Assembly: GCA_016704445.1 (NCBI GenBank)
Contig: JADJAE010000019.1
Coordinates: 77,137 to 141,136 of the forward strand
Direction of reading: 5' to 3'
Length of the DNA stretch: 64,000 nucleotides
DNA from: Deltaproteobacteria bacterium
Lineage (GTDB): Bacteria > Myxococcota_A > Polyangia > Polyangiales > Ga0077539
The position numbers and the translations under genes were made by a program. Of the stretch, positions 39,595-54,078 are shown in pieces. The notes below the pieces were generated by a model. The model was given only the letters and a program-made list of their open reading frames with translations. It was not told where the DNA came from and did no database searches. Every line of letters starts with the position of its first letter. The stretch's first letter is position 1.

Positions 39595-39794
39595 CGCGTG
39601 TCGATACAACCCCGCGCGGAGGGCTGCAATTCCGGAGCAATGCCGGAGCGGCTCCCGGATGCGCGGAGCCTCGGCGCGCCACGAAAGCGTGTGCGCACGT
39701 GGCCGCAGGTCATGCCGGGGGTTAGACTGCTCGATCGTGCGCGGTGTCGCGCGCAGACATAGGAGAGGGGCGCTACGGGGGACGGAGCAGGCCA

Positions 39795-41117
<1,323 letters not shown>

Positions 41118-41125
41118 GGTGATGC

Positions 41126-42236
41126 ATGGACCCACGAGTGCGCCGACCAGCCCTTCTCCTCGCGGTAGCGCTCGCCCTCCACGAGGGCGTCGCGGCGGCG
41201 CAGACCTCGTGTGACGACGAGGCCGTGCGGGCAGGAAATGAGCTGCGCCGCTCGGGCAACGACGACGCGGCGCTCGCGGAGTTTCGCCGCGCATGGGAGG
41301 CGTGTCACACCCCGCGATCGAGGGCGCAGATGGCCCTCGCGGAGGCCGCGCTGGGCCGCTGGATCGAGGCCGACGAGCACTTCGGAGAGACGCTCGCCAG
41401 CGGCGGAGACCCATGGATCGAGCGCAACCGCCGACGCCTCGAGGCGGTCCGGGCGCAGGTCGCGGAGCACATCGGATACCTGGAGCTGCGCGGCGGGGTC
41501 CCAGGGGCGGAGGTGCTGATCGACGGACGCCCCGCAGGCACGATGCCGCTGAGCGGTCCGCTGCGGGCCGTGGCAGGGACCGCGTCGGTGACGGTGCGGG
41601 CGCCGGGCTACCTGCCGATCACCCGCTCGGCGGTGATCACCGCGGGTCAACTGGTGAGGGAGAGCTTCGAGATGGTCCGAGAGCCCGAGGTGGCGCCGCC
41701 CGCTCCGCCGCCTGCGCCGCCGCCTGCGCCGCCGCCTGCGCCGCCGCCTGTCGTCCGAAGTGCCCCTCCGCCACCGCCTCCAGCGCCGATGCCGTCGCCG
41801 ATGCCTGCGGCTATCGCGACCCCGGCGAGACCGGCCGTCGAGGTCTTCCAGGCTCCAGCGGTGCGCGCCCCGAGCGACTCGTCGGGGAGCCTGCAGCGGA
41901 GCCTCGGCTGGGTCGCGGCAGGCGGCGCGCTGCTGGCCATCGGAGGCGGCGTCTGGGCGCTGGCGGCCCGAGAGAGCGCCCTCCAGGACCACAACAACCC
42001 CGCGCTCGCCTGCACCATGAACGACCGTCGGACGGTGTGCTTCGAGGCCGCTCGACACCGCCGACGGTCTGCAGACGCTGGCCATCGCTGGCTTCGTGGG
42101 AGGCGGGGCGCTTGCGGTGACGTCGCTGGTGTTGTTCCTGACGGCGCCGAGCAGCCCGAGGCCGAGGTCGTCGGCGGGCCTCGGCTGCGGGAGGGGCCCC
42201 GGTACGGTGGGCCTCACGTGCTCGCTGGCCTTCTGA
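41126..42236 (+). CDS. PEGA-domain-like periplasmic protein with C-terminal membrane segment (frame break near 42,040)
   Basis: About 370 residues. The signal peptide (LLLAVALALHEGVAAAQTS) is followed by a TPR-like helical part (ELRRSGNDDAALAEFRRAWE), then a PEGA-like beta domain (LELRGGVPGAEVLIDGRPAG; ASVTVRAPGYLPI), a Pro/Ala repeat linker (PPAPPPAPPPAPPPA) and a hydrophobic helix (LGWVAAGGALLAIGGGVWAL). After a shift near 42,040 a second helix is read (LAIAGFVGGGALAVTSLVLF), ending at 42236. This 'TPR + PEGA + two helices' layout often sits beside Ser/Thr kinases in myxobacteria. Its role is unknown. Confidence 0.75.
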
Positions 42237-42279
42237 ACGCGCTCTCCGGGCCGACGCCCGCTCCTCGAAGGGAGGGCTC

Positions 42280-43429
42280 ATGTCGACAATGCCTGAATGG
42301 AACCCACGGAGCTCGGCCCTCGCGCTGATGCTCGCGACGACCTGTGCCGCCGCCGGCTGCTCGTCGCCGACCTTCGCCGACGCAGGCGTAGACCAGCCCG
42401 TCGTCCTCGACCACCCGGACCCCAAAGGGCCCCTCGACTCGGGACCCCGCCAGGACGCCTCGACGGCGTGCCCGACGGGGCAGGCGCGCTGCGGCCCGGC
42501 CTGCGTCGACCTATCGAGCGACACCCGCCACTGTGGGGCCTGCGGCCGCGTCTGCCCGGCGGGCGTGGCGTGTCGTGCGGGAGCGTGCCCTCCCTCCAAC
42601 GACGACCGCGCCTCGGCGACGCCGATCGCGCTGACGCCCGCCGAGCTGGTGCTCTCCGGCAGCACCGACGGCGCCACCTTCGACGGACCGACGGGCTGCG
42701 GGAGCGGGGCGCCCAACGTCTGGTACTCCCTCAGGCTCGCTCAGCGCGCGGTCGTGTACGCCGACACCGCCGGGTCGACCTACAACACGAAGATCTACCT
42801 CGTCGACGCCGCCGGGGCGGTGGTGTCGGGCGCATGCAACGACGACTCGGGCTGCACCACCGGGGGCTTCACCAGCGAGCTCCAGTCGCGCCTCGCGAGG
42901 TTGCTCGCCGCGGGCTCCTATGCGATCGCGGTGTCGGGCTCGAGCGCCACCGACCGGGGAGTTCACGCTGCGGGTGCAGAGCATCCCGACGAACTACGGG
43001 AACTTCTTCTACGACGCCCCCATCGCCGGATCGATGACCGTGAGCGACAGGCTGGTGGGCACCTCGGCCCGCGCTCCGCTCTGCGAGCGGGGCGACTCGG
43101 GCGAGGACGTACGGTGGTTCGTGAGCTGCGGCGGGGCGGCGAGCTCGCTCTTCAGCGTGTGCCGCTCCGACGGAGGCTCCTTCGTGCGCGCCATCGGAGC
43201 CTCCCTCTACGACCCGGTGCTCTACGTCTACAGCGGGCTGACGGGCGCGCAGGTGCAGTGCAACGACGACGGAGGCGATGCCTACAACTGTCGAGGCACC
43301 GGCGGAGACACGCAGAACTACGGCTCTCGCATCAGCGCGCCGATGCCCCGAGGGATCAGCGCGCTGGTGGTCGACGAGCGCCTCACCCGCAACGGGATGA
43401 ACTACACCCTCCACTACGAGCTGCGCTGA
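42280..43429 (+). CDS. Secreted lipoprotein, Cys-motif plus pre-peptidase-like domains (frame break near 42,958)
   Basis: About 383 residues. The lipoprotein signal (LMLATTCAAAGCSSP) leads to a short Cys motif (CGPACVDLSSDTRHCGACGRVC) recurrent in myxobacterial lipoproteins. Two similar beta domains follow: one with NVWYSLRLAQRAVVYADTAGSTYNTKIYLVD, the other with DVRWFVSCGGAASSLFSVC and DPVLYVYSGLTGAQVQCNDDG. Such domains resemble bacterial pre-peptidase C-terminal modules, which aid export or binding. One extra base near 42,958 shifts the frame exactly between the two domains. Confidence 0.7.
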
Positions 43430-43716
43430 AGCACCCATCGACGGCCGCTGAATCGGGGCGAGCGGAAGAAGGGAAATACGCCTCGTGGCCCGATGCGCTG
43501 TGGAGCCAGGGTGGCGGCTGCGTAGCCGTCGTCGTGGGTTCGTGCGTCACCCCGACGCCGCGGTGTGTAACGCGCGATGCGACGACGAGAGCACGCACCC
43601 GCGCAGACTTGGACGCGCGTTGCTCTTCCCCTCCGGATTCTCTACTCACGCGGCCGTTCGCGGGCTGACGGCGCTCCTCCACGAGCGTCGTCGTGACGCC
43701 GTGAGAGGAGCCACCG
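43430..43716 (+). other. Upstream region of the fatty acid synthase operon
   Basis: No supported gene in these 287 bases. The promoter of the FAS operon should lie here. I see no clear operator palindrome or terminator that I would defend. Confidence 0.4.
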
Positions 43717-46700
43717 ATGACGACGCAGGACCCCACCTCCGTGACGCCCACGCGCACGACGCTCCGCCCCGACGCGCAGGAGCCGAGGCACTTCGCGGCC
43801 CAGGCCTCGCAGCCTCCGCTCTTCGGCGCGGCCCGGGTCGGAGAGGCCCGCGTCGCGGTGGTGTTCGGCGGCCAGGGGGGACAGTGGCTCGATGGGCTGA
43901 GGGAGTTGCACCACGCGCACGCGGCGGTGCGTACGCTCGTCGGCGCCGCGACCGAGCGGCTGCGCGCCTCTGCCTCCGACCCTCGGCTCAGCGCGCTCGC
44001 CACGCCCTCGCGAGGCTTCGACCTCGCCCGCTGGGTCGAGCACCCCGAGTCCGCTCCCCCTCCGGAGGTGCTCTCCAGCTCGCTCATCTCCCAGTCGGGG
44101 ATCTTCCTCACCTCCGTCGCTCGCCTCCTCGCCATGGGCGAGCGCGGCTTCGACCTCGACGCCCTCGCCTCGCTCTCGACCGCCGCCACGGGCCACTCCC
44201 AGGGCGTCATGGCCGCGCTCCTCTTCGCCGAGGGCCACGGCTTCCCCGGGCTCGTGCGCCGCGCCTCGGAGATCGCCAGCTACTTCTTCTGGCAGGGCTA
44301 CCGGATGCAGGAGTCCTTCGTGCTCCCGACGGTGCAGCCCGCGGTGCGCGCCGCCGCTGCGCAGGCTGGCATCGGCGAGCCTTCGCCCATGGCCGCGGTG
44401 GCGGGCCTCACCGACGCGCTCCTCGCCGAGGCGCTCGCGAAGTTTCACGCGGCCAACCCGCAGCTGCCGCCCATCGATGTCTCGCTCGACAACGGCTACG
44501 TGCGCAAGGTGCTCTCCGGGCCTCCCGCCTCGCTGGTGGCCTTCGCCCGGGCGCTCGCGGCCTTCCGCGTCGCCGAGGCGCAGGCCTTCGCGAGGGGCCG
44601 CCTCGGTCGCCGGCCGCTCGACTTCACCTGGGAGTTCGTCGACGCCTCGGCGCCCTTCCACTCCCGCTACATGGAGCACGGCCGCCGGGCGCTGCCGCAC
44701 GACCTCGCCAGGGAGGGCATCCGCTTCGCCCCCGCGGCGCTGCGCCTCCCGGTGCTGGGCAACGACGGCTCCGACCTCCGACTGGCCGCCGACGACGCGG
44801 CGCTGCTCTCCTCGCTGCTCCGGATGCAGCACGTCGAGCCGGTGCGCTGGGGCGCCGTCTGCGCCGCGCTCCGGGCGAGCCACCGTGACGGCGTCACCCA
44901 CGTGCTCGACTATGGTCCCGGCGACGCGGTGGCCAGGCTCACCGGGCTCAACTGCCGGGGCTACGGGGTGCACGTCTTCCCGCTCGCCACCGAGGCCGGC
45001 CGACGAGACGCCGCGGCGCCCAGGGAGCAGCTCCCCAGAGGCGCGGACTACCGACGCTACGCCCCGACGCTCCGGCGCACTCCGACCGGCGAGGTGTCGC
45101 TCGACAACGCCTTCCGCCGCGCCACCGGGAGGCCGCCGGTATTTCTTCCGGGCATGACCCCCACCACGGTGGAGGCGCCCATCGTGGCCGCGGCGGCCAA
45201 CGCGGGCTTCGTCAGCGAGCTCGCGGGCGGAGGCCAGGTCACCGAGCGCCACTTCCGGCTGCGCGCCAGGGAACTCTCCCGGCTGCTGGAGCCCGGAGCG
45301 GCCTACGTGGTCAACCTGCTGCACCTCGACCCCTACCTCTGGAGCCTTCACTGGAAGGGCGAGGGGCTGGTGCGACGCCTCCGCTCCGAGGGTGCGGCGA
45401 TCGAGGGGGTGACGGTCTCCGCGGGCGTTCCGGAGGTGGCCGAGGCCAAGGAGCTCATCGAGGCGTGCAGGGCGCTGGGCATCGGGCTCGTGTCCTTCAA
45501 GCCGGGGACGGCGAAGCAGATCAAGTCGGTGCTGGAGATCGCCCGGGCCTGCCCCGACGCGACCATCGGCATGCAGGTCGAGGGCGGCAAGGCCGGCGGC
45601 CACCACTCCTGGGAGGACCTCCGCGACCTGGTGCGCGCCAGCTACCACCAGGTGAGAGAGCTGCCCAACGTGGTGCTGAGCGTGGGCGGCGGCATCCGCA
45701 ACGAGGGCGACGCGTGGCAGTGGCTGAGCGGCCAGTGGAGCGAGCGCCTCGGGCTCGCGCCGATGCCCGTCGACGCGGTGTTTCTCGGGACGCTGACGAT
45801 GGCCGCGAAGGAGGCGATGACCTCTCCGCAGGTGAAGGCCCTCCTCGCGAAGACCCGAGGCACCGACGAGTGGGTCGCCCAGGGCGCCTCGAAGGGCGGC
45901 ATGACCAGCGGCAAGAGCCAGCTCGACGCGGACATCCACTACGTCGACAACACCGCCGCGCGCGTGGGCCGGATGCTCGACGACGTGGCAGGCAACGAGG
46001 CCGCGGCGCTCGCCCGCAAGGCCGAGATCGTGGCCGCGCTCTCCGGGACCGCCAAGCCGTACTTCGGCGACCTCACGGAGATGTCCCCCGCCGCGGTGCT
46101 GCGGCGCATGGTGGCCCTCATGGCCATCGGCCGCTCGACCGACTACGACGACGGTCGCTGGCCCGACCCGTCGTACCGCCAGCGCGTGCAGGACATGGCG
46201 CTGCGCCTGGAGGAGCGACTCGCCACCCGCGAGGGCCCGTCGGTGCTGCGCTCGCTCTCCGACCTCGACGACCCGGAGGCCTTCGTGGCCCGCTTCGTCG
46301 AGGCTTACCCCGAGGCCGAGCGGGCGACGCTCACCCGCTCCGACGCGGACTACTTCGTCCAGCGGGTGTGCGCCCGCCCGGGCAAGCCGGTGAACTTCGT
46401 GCCTGCGATCGATGGCGACGTGAGGCGCTGGTACAAGTCCGACGCGCTCTGGCAGAGCCACGACGACCGCTACGACGCCGACCAGGTGCTGATCATCCCC
46501 GGCCCCGAGGCGGTGCAGGACATCGCCCGGGTCGACGAGCCCGTCGGAGAGATGCTGGGCCGCTTCGTGGCCTACGGCGTGGCGCAGCTCGAGGCTTCGG
46601 GACAGCGCCCGAGAGACGCCCGCGACGCCATCGACGCCGCAGGGCTCGCTCGCGCCGCCGCCGCGCTGGGACTCTCGCTGGAACTCCGAGGCGACGTGGT

Positions 46701-49700
46701 GGTGGCCGTGGCGCCGACGAGCAGCTCCCGGAGGGTTACGCCTGGGGACGCCCGCCCCGCCGAGCTGACGGCCTGGCTCGAGGCCCTCGACCCGGTGGTG
46801 CTCGCTCCCCTCGCGGCCGCGAGCGGCGTGCTGAGAGACCGCTCGCTGGCGCTCAACCCCGTCGGCAGGATGCTCCGCGTCGAGCCCGGCGACCGATGGA
46901 CCGCCACCCGAGACGCCTCGCAGCGCCTCGCCTCGCTCTCCGTGCGCCGCGCCTCGGGCCACGGCATCGACCTCAGCCTCTCCCGAGAGGGCCCCATCGG
47001 TCGCTGCGACGTGGAGCTTGTGCACGCGCTCCCCGCCGACCGCGCGGGCCATGTGAGGGAGGTGCGCGTCGCCCTCTCCTATGAGCGCGACCTCGGGCAC
47101 GAGGGGCGCTTTCCCCGCGACGTGACGCCCTCCCGCGACTCGGTCCTCGGGGACTTCTACCGCGCGGCGATGGTGGGCGAGGCAGAGCCCGTGCGCGCAG
47201 GCGACGCGGTGCGATCGACCTTCACCGTCGACCGCGACTTCGTGCGCGAGTACGCGCTCGCCTCCGGAGACGCCTCCATCGCCTACGTGGGCGGGCGCGG
47301 CGCGGCCGACACCATGCCCCTCAACGCGGCCTTCTCCGCGGCCTTCGGGGCGATCTTCCGCGCCACCTTCGTCCCCGGCGTGGCGTGGGATCCGTCCCGC
47401 CTGGTGCACCTCGACAACAGCGTCCGCTGCGAGGGCCCGGTGCTACACGAGGGCGAGGTGGTCGACGTGACCGCCAGGCTCGTGGCCTGGGAGCCCTCTC
47501 GGGGAGGCGCCCGGGTGCGCACCGAGGCCGCCCTCCGCGTGGGAGACAGCGCGCGCGCTACCATCGCCAGCACCTTCTTCGTGCAGGGCCACGACGGGGC
47601 GTACCGCTTCCGCGCGGAGACGCTGCGCCACGCGCTCCCCGCGGGCGACGCGGCGCTCCTCGACCTGCTCTCGGAGAAGCCCTGGATCACCCTCGACGGC
47701 GGGGCCGCGCTCGACGCCCGCCACGCCTGCGAGGTCACCCTCTCGCTGCGCACGGAGACCCTCGGAGGCGCCGTGCTCGCCACCGTCGAGGGCCAGCTCC
47801 GCGACCCCTCCGGACGCCGCGTGGCCTCGGTGCGCCATGAGCAGCCCGGGGTCGATGCGTCCGAGGCCGAGCCCGCGCGCTGGTTCGCGGCCTTCGCTCC
47901 CATCCCCGACGCCACGGTCACCCTGGCGCAGCCGTCGCCCGCCCACGTCGAGCGCGCCTTCGCCCCGTGGGACCTCGCGGAGTTCGCCCGCGCCTCCCGC
48001 GACGCCAACCCCCTTCACCGGGACGCCCACGTGGCCGCGCTGGCGGGCCTCGATCGCCCCATCGTGCACGGCCAGTGGACCGCCGCGCGCGCCGTGGCCG
48101 CCGCCGTCACGGGCTTCGCAGGGACCGACGGAGAGCGGGTGCGCGCCATCGAGGTGAGCTTCACCGACCGGGTGATGCCCGGGGACGAGATCGAGTTCCA
48201 GGCGCGCCACGTGGCGATGCTGGGCGGCGACCTGGTGGTGGAGGTGGAGGCCCGGGTGCGCGACGGCGTCGACGGGGTGCTCGCGCTCAAGGGCCGGGTG
48301 CGCCTCGCAGGACCGCGCACCGCCTACGTCTTCCCCGGCCAGGGGGTGCAGGCGACGGGCATGGGGATGGAGGGCTACGCGCGCTCCGCCGCCGCCCGGA
48401 AGATCTGGGACGAGGCCGACGCCTTCTGCCGCGACAGCCTCGGGTTCTCGCTGCTCACCGTGGTGCGAGAGAACCCCGTGGAGATGCGCGTGGGGCTGGA
48501 GATACACCGCCACGACCAGGGCGTGCTCTTCCTCACGCAGTTCACCCAGGTGGCGATGGCGGTGCTCGCGATCGCCCAGGTGGCCGAGCTCCGCGAGTCG
48601 GGGTGCTTCCAGGACGACGCCCTCTTCTGCGGCCACTCCGTGGGCGAGTACTCCGCCATCGGGGCCGTCACCGACGCGCTCCCGCTCCCCGCGCTCGTCG
48701 AGTGCGTGTACCAGCGCGGCCTCGCGATGCAGGGCTTCGTCCCCCGCGACGCCCACGGCCGCTCGCCCTACCGCATGGCCGTCGTGCGCCCGAACATCGT
48801 CGGCATGAGCGAGCGCGACCTCGGCGCCCTCGTCTCCCGCATCGCCCGCGAGACGGGCCTTCTCTGCGAGGTGGTCAACCTCAATATCCGAGGCAGGCAG
48901 TACTCCGTCGTGGGCCACGTCCCCGCGCTCGACCTGCTGCGGGCGCGCCTCGCCGAGCGGGAGCCGCCGGGCGCGAAGCCCTCCTACCTCGAGGTGCCGG
49001 GCATCGACGTACCCTTCCACTCGGTCGCCCTGCGCGACGGCGTCCCTGCCTTCCGGGAGCGCCTCGAAGCCTTCGTCCCCGCCGCCCTCGACGTGCTGCC
49101 GCTGGTGGGGCGCTACGTGCCCAACCTCGTCGCCCGGCCCTTCTCCCTCTCCCGGCCTTACCTCGACGAGATGGCCGCCTGCTCGGGCTCCGAGGTGCTG
49201 GCGGCGCTACAGGCCCGCTGGGACGCCGACGCCCGACCCCCGGAGGGCCTCGGCCGAACGCTCCTCATCGAGGGCCTCGCCTATCAATTCGCCTCGCCCG
49301 TTCGATGGATCGAGACCCAGGACATCGTCCTCGCCCGCGACCGCTCCGGCGTGTCCAGGGTGATCGAGGTCGGCCTCGGAGCCGCTCCCACGCAGGCCAA
49401 CATGTTCCGAGCGACGCTGGCGCTCGACCCGTCGAGGCTCGATCCGCCCGCGGTCTACAACGTCGAGGCCGAGCGCCGCGCCGTCTTCCACGCCTACGAT
49501 TCGGAGGCCCCCGAGGCCCCTGCCGCCGCTGCCGCCACGGCCGCTGCCGCCGCCGCTCCCTCGACGCCTTCCCCGTCGGTCGCCCGTTCCGCCTCCGGGC
49601 CCATCGCCGATGCGCCGCTCACGGTGCGCGACTCGCTGCTCACCCTGCTCGCGCTCAAGACCCGGGTGCGCGTCGACGAGGTGCGCCCCGACGAGAGCAT

Positions 49701-52700
49701 CGAGCAGCTCTTCGGAGGCAACTCCTCCCGGCGCAACCAGGTGATGGCCGACCTCGGCGCGGAGTTCGGCATCGGCACCCTCGACGGCGCCCACGAGGCT
49801 CCGCTCAACACCCTGGTCGACTCGCTCCAGCGCGCCACTGGCGGCCGCTACCGCGCCCAGGGCCCGTACCTCCGCGCGCAGATCGCCGCGGCGCTCAAGC
49901 CCTTCGGGCTCTCCTCCAAGGACGTGCTCTCCGCGGTGACCGCGCGAGGCCTCCCCGAGGGGCGCTCGCTCGCCATGCTCAACCGCGTGGCCCTCTGGCT
50001 ACGCTCGGGCGACTCCACCCGCTCCGGCGCTCTCTCTCCGGTGGCTCCTCCGAAGCCCGGCGACCGCTCCGGAGCGACGGCATGGATCGACGCGGCCCTG
50101 GCGCAGTACGCCCGCGACGAGGGCCTCTCGCTGGGCGGCGACGCCTCCGAGGGGGGCGGGGCTACGGTCGATGCCGCGGCGCTGGAGAAGCTCCTCGCCC
50201 GCTATTTCGGGGTGGGCGGAGCCTTCCTGGAGTCGCTGCGCTTCGCCGAGGCCGCGCTCGGTCGCGACGTCTGGGCCGAGCTGGAGGTCAAGGCCTCCTC
50301 GACCGAGGAGCCCGAGCGTCTGGCGCGCTACGACGCCGAGCACGGCGAGGGCTACGAGCGCTCCGTGCGGCCCGCGTTTGCGAGCGAGAAGGCCGTGGTC
50401 TTCACCGGGAGCTGGGCCTGGGCGAGGCGAGAGGCGCTGTCGCTCTACCACTCTCTGCGCCGTGGAGAGGCCGACGAGGCGAGGGTGCGCGACGCCACGA
50501 GGCGCATCGCGCGAGGGGCCGACGAGGCCACGGTGCGCACGCTGGCGTGGCTGCATGAGCGGGCGGTGAGGGAGGGCGACGAGCGCGCCGCGGAGGTCTT
50601 CGCCGCGCTGGTCGAGGGCGTCGACCCGAAGGGGCTCCCGAGGGCCGAGAGCGACGCGGCGCCGAGGTCCCCGGCGGTGGAGGTGAAGGCCGACGGCCGC
50701 ATCGAGGACTTCGAGCGCCCGAGAGGGGAGCAGACGGCGATCGCGGTGGCCGAGGAGCTGGCCCGTGGCGGTCACGCGAGGCTGCGCTCTCACGGGGTAG
50801 AGCGGGACGGCGTGGCGGCGGCCTTCGAGGAGACGCTCTCCTCGCTGGCTCGGGGCGAGGTGAGCTTCGCCGGGCGCACGGCGCTGGTCACCGGGGCCTC
50901 CGACCGATCGATCGCCATCGAGCTGGTGAAGCTGCTGCTCACCGGCGGCGCTCGCGTGGTGGTCACCTCCTCGCAGCTCGCTCCCGAGCGGGTGCGCTTC
51001 TACCGAAGGCTCTTCCAGCGCTACGGGGCGCGAGGCGCAGAGCTGGTGGTGGTGCCCTTCAACCAGGGATCGCGGCAGGACATCCAGGCCCTTGTGAACT
51101 GGCTGGTCTCCACCGAGAAGACCACCGTCGGCGGAACGCTCCGCACGGTGAAGGAGCCCTGGCTGGTCGACCTGCTGGTGCCCTTCGGCGCAGTCGGCGA
51201 GGAGGCCACGCTCGCGGACATCTCCGACCGCTCCATGGCCACGCTCCGGGTGCTGCTCTACGGGGTCGAGGCGCTGGTGAGCGAGTGCGCCCGGGCCTTC
51301 TCCCGGCTGCACGTGAGGGAGCGGCGCACCCACGTCCTCCTGCCGCTCTCTCCCAACCACGGGCAGTTCGGCAACGACGGGCTCTACGGCGAGGCCAAGG
51401 CCGCGCTGGAGGCGATGCTCAACCGCTGGGGCTCCGAGCAGGCCGCCTGGGGGCGTCACACCTCCCTGGTGGGCGCTCGCATCGGCTGGGTGCGAGGCAC
51501 CGGGCTCATGAACGTCAACAACGCCATCGCCCCCGGGCTCGAAGCCCGCGCCGGGGTGCGCACCTTCTCCGCCGCGGAGATGGGACTGCTCCTCGCGGCG
51601 TGCTGCGACGACCGGGTGCGTGCGCTGGCCGTCGAGGCCCCGCTGGTGGCCGACCTCACCGGAGGCATGGACGGGGTGCGCGACCTCGCGGGCGTGGCGC
51701 GCTCCCTCCGGGCCGACCTCACGGCGAAGGTCACCCGGGCGAAGCGCCTCTCCGCCCTGCGGGGCGAGGAGGCCAAGGCCCTCGGTCGACGCGACGAGGC
51801 GCCTCGCACGGTCACCCCCGCGGCGAGCTTCGGTCGGTACTTCGCCTTCCCGACGCTGCCGTCGGAGCAACGTCGCTCGTCGCTCTCTTCGCTTCGCTCG
51901 CTCGACCTCTCCAGGGTGGCGGTGATCGTCGGCCTCGGTGAGCTCGGCCCCTGGGGAGGATCTCGGCCCCGCTGGTCGATGGAGTCGACCGGAGAGCTCA
52001 GCGTGGAGGCCTGCGTGGAGCTCGCGTGGATGACCGGGCGCATCCGGTACGAGCGCTCGCGGCAGCACGTGGGCTGGGTCGACGCGGCGAGCGGCGATCC
52101 GGTGAGGAGCGGGAGGTGAAGGAGCGCTACGAGGAGGCGATCCTCGCGGACTCCGGGGTGCGCTTCGTCGACCCGAAGATGCAGTACGGCTTCGATCCGC
52201 AGAAGCTCACGGTGTGGGCCGACGTGGCGCTGGAGCAGGACTTCGTCTTCCCGGTTCCGGGTCGCGCGGAGGGCGAGGCCTTCGTGAGCGCGGCGGGCGA
52301 CGGCGCCAGGCTGGTCTTCGACCCGGCAAAGGACGCCTGGTTCGTGGTGAGGAAGAAGGGCTCCGTGGTGAAGGTCGCCCGCGCCGCGAGGCTCAACCGC
52401 TACGTCGCGGGGCAGGTCCCCGGCGCGTGGGACCCGGTGCGCTACGGCATCCCCAAGGACCTCGCCGAGCAGGTCGACCGCACCACGCTCTACAACCTGA
52501 TCGCTACGGTGGAGGCCTTCCTCAGCGCGGGCCTCGAGCCCGAGGAGCTCTACCAGTACCTCCACCCCTCGGACGTCGGCAGCACCCAGGGCGCGGGCAT
52601 CGGCGGCATGCAGAAGCTCCGTCGGCTCTACCTCGACCACGCGCTCGACCGGCCCCGCCAGGGCGACGCGCTGCAGGAGACGCTCATCAACGTCACCGCC

Positions 52701-54069
52701 GCCTGGGTGGTGCAGACCCTCGTCGGCAGCTACGGGCCGATGGTGCACCCGGTGGGCGCGTGCGCCACGGCCGCGGTGTCGCTCGAAGAGGCCGCCGACA
52801 AGGTGCTCGGTGGCAAAGCCGCCTTCATCGTCGCGGGAGGCTTCGACGACTACGGCGAGGAGGGGGCCCTCGGCTTCTCCGACATGGCCGCGACCTGCGA
52901 CACCGACGACATGCTGGCGCGCTCCATTCCCTCCGAGGGAGATGTCGCGCCCCAACGACCGACGCCGCCGTGGCTTCGTCGAGGCCCAGGGCGGAGGCAC
53001 CGTGCTCGTCGCTCGCGGCGACCTCGCGGTGCGCATGGGCCTGCCCATCTACGCAGTGGTCGCGCTGGCCCGCTCCTACGGAGACGGGATCCACCGCAGC
53101 ATCCCCGCTCCGGGCCCTGGGGTGATGGCCGTGGCCGCCGAGCGCAAGGCGAGAGAGGGCGAGGAGAGCGGCGCGGAGCTGTGCGACCTGGCCTCGCGAA
53201 ACACTGCATGGGAGGCGCTGCGAGCGAAGCTCCGCGGTCTGGAGGACACCCTCGGCGCAGAGCGCGTCGCGGCCCTCGAGGCCTCCGAGCGTCGGCGGAT
53301 CTTCCATGACCTCCACGCGGGCGACGAGCGCGTCTCTCCGCTGCGCCGCGCGCTGGCGGTGTACGGCCTCGGCCCCGACGACGTGGCGGCGGCGTGGAAG
53401 CACGACACCTCCACCGACGCCAACGACCCCAACGAGAACCGCGCCTACGACCGCATCTTCCGCTGGCTCGGCCGCTCTCCGGGCAACCCCCTGGTGGTGG
53501 TCTCGCAGAAGGCGCTCACGGGGCACTCCAAGGGAGGCGCCGCGGCGTGGCAGGTCGCCGGGCTCTGCCAGGGACTCGCGACCGGGGTGATCCCCGGCAA
53601 CCCCAACCTCGACGACCCCGACCCCGCGATGCGGGTCTACGAGACCGTCGCCTTCACCGACGCTCCGCTGGCCTTCGCCCCTGGAGCCTTCGAGGCGGGC
53701 ATGGTGACCTCCCTCGGCTTCGGCCACGTCGGCGGCATCGTGTGCCTCGTGCACCCCGACCGGGCGCTCGCGGCCCTCGACGACGAGTCCTTCGACCGCT
53801 ACCGCGAGCTGCGCGACAGCAGGGAGCGCCAGCGCCTCCGAGACGAGCTCGCAGTCTACGAGGGAACCCGCCCCGCCGTGCGCATCCGCACGGAGAAGTC
53901 CTTCCTGGCGCCCTCCGACGAGGTCTACGCGGGGCTCGACGCCGAGCAGGCGGTGCTCCTCGATGCCTCTTCCCGGAGGCTCACCCGAGGCGGTCCCATC
54001 GTCGCGGGCGGAGTGGCCGGGCGCATCGCCCCCCCGGTGGCGCACCTCGCGTCGCCCACCGAGGTCTGA
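43717..54069 (+). CDS. Type I (multidomain) fatty acid synthase; frame breaks near 52,100 and 52,950
   Basis: About 3,450 residues if joined. The order follows actinobacterial FAS-I (fungal beta then alpha). Acetyl transferase: S161 in GHSQG. Enoyl reductase, TIM-barrel type: from about residue 470, VFLPGMTPTTVEAPIVAAA. Dehydratase hot-dog domains: about 1,150-1,510, including SRDANPLHRD. Malonyl/palmitoyl transferase: from about 1,535, YVFPGQGVQATGMGMEG, S1641 in FCGHSVGEYS. ACP: phosphopantetheine Ser in FGGNSSRRNQ (S2003/S2004). Ketoreductase: about 2,385-2,750, TALVTGASDRSIA. Ketosynthase: Cys in GACATAAVS (codon at 52,761), His in KALTGHSKGG. The ketosynthase needs two single-base corrections, one between GWVDAASGDP and EVKERYEE, one before MSRPNDRRR. 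It makes acyl chains from acetyl-CoA, malonyl-CoA and NADPH. First gene of an operon with AcpS and a carboxylase. Confidence 0.9.
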
Positions 54070-54078
54070 GCGAGCCCG

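Noticed and set aside
43642..47409. 1,255-residue minus-strand protein opposite the FAS gene
   Set aside because: Antisense shadow of a clearly homologous multidomain synthase.
43717..54069. Polyketide or polyunsaturated fatty acid synthase
   Set aside because: The domain order AT-ER-DH-MPT-ACP-KR-KS with a TIM-barrel enoyl reductase and a GGNSSRRNQ ACP is FAS-I; there are no tandem ACPs or PKS-type N-terminal ketosynthase.
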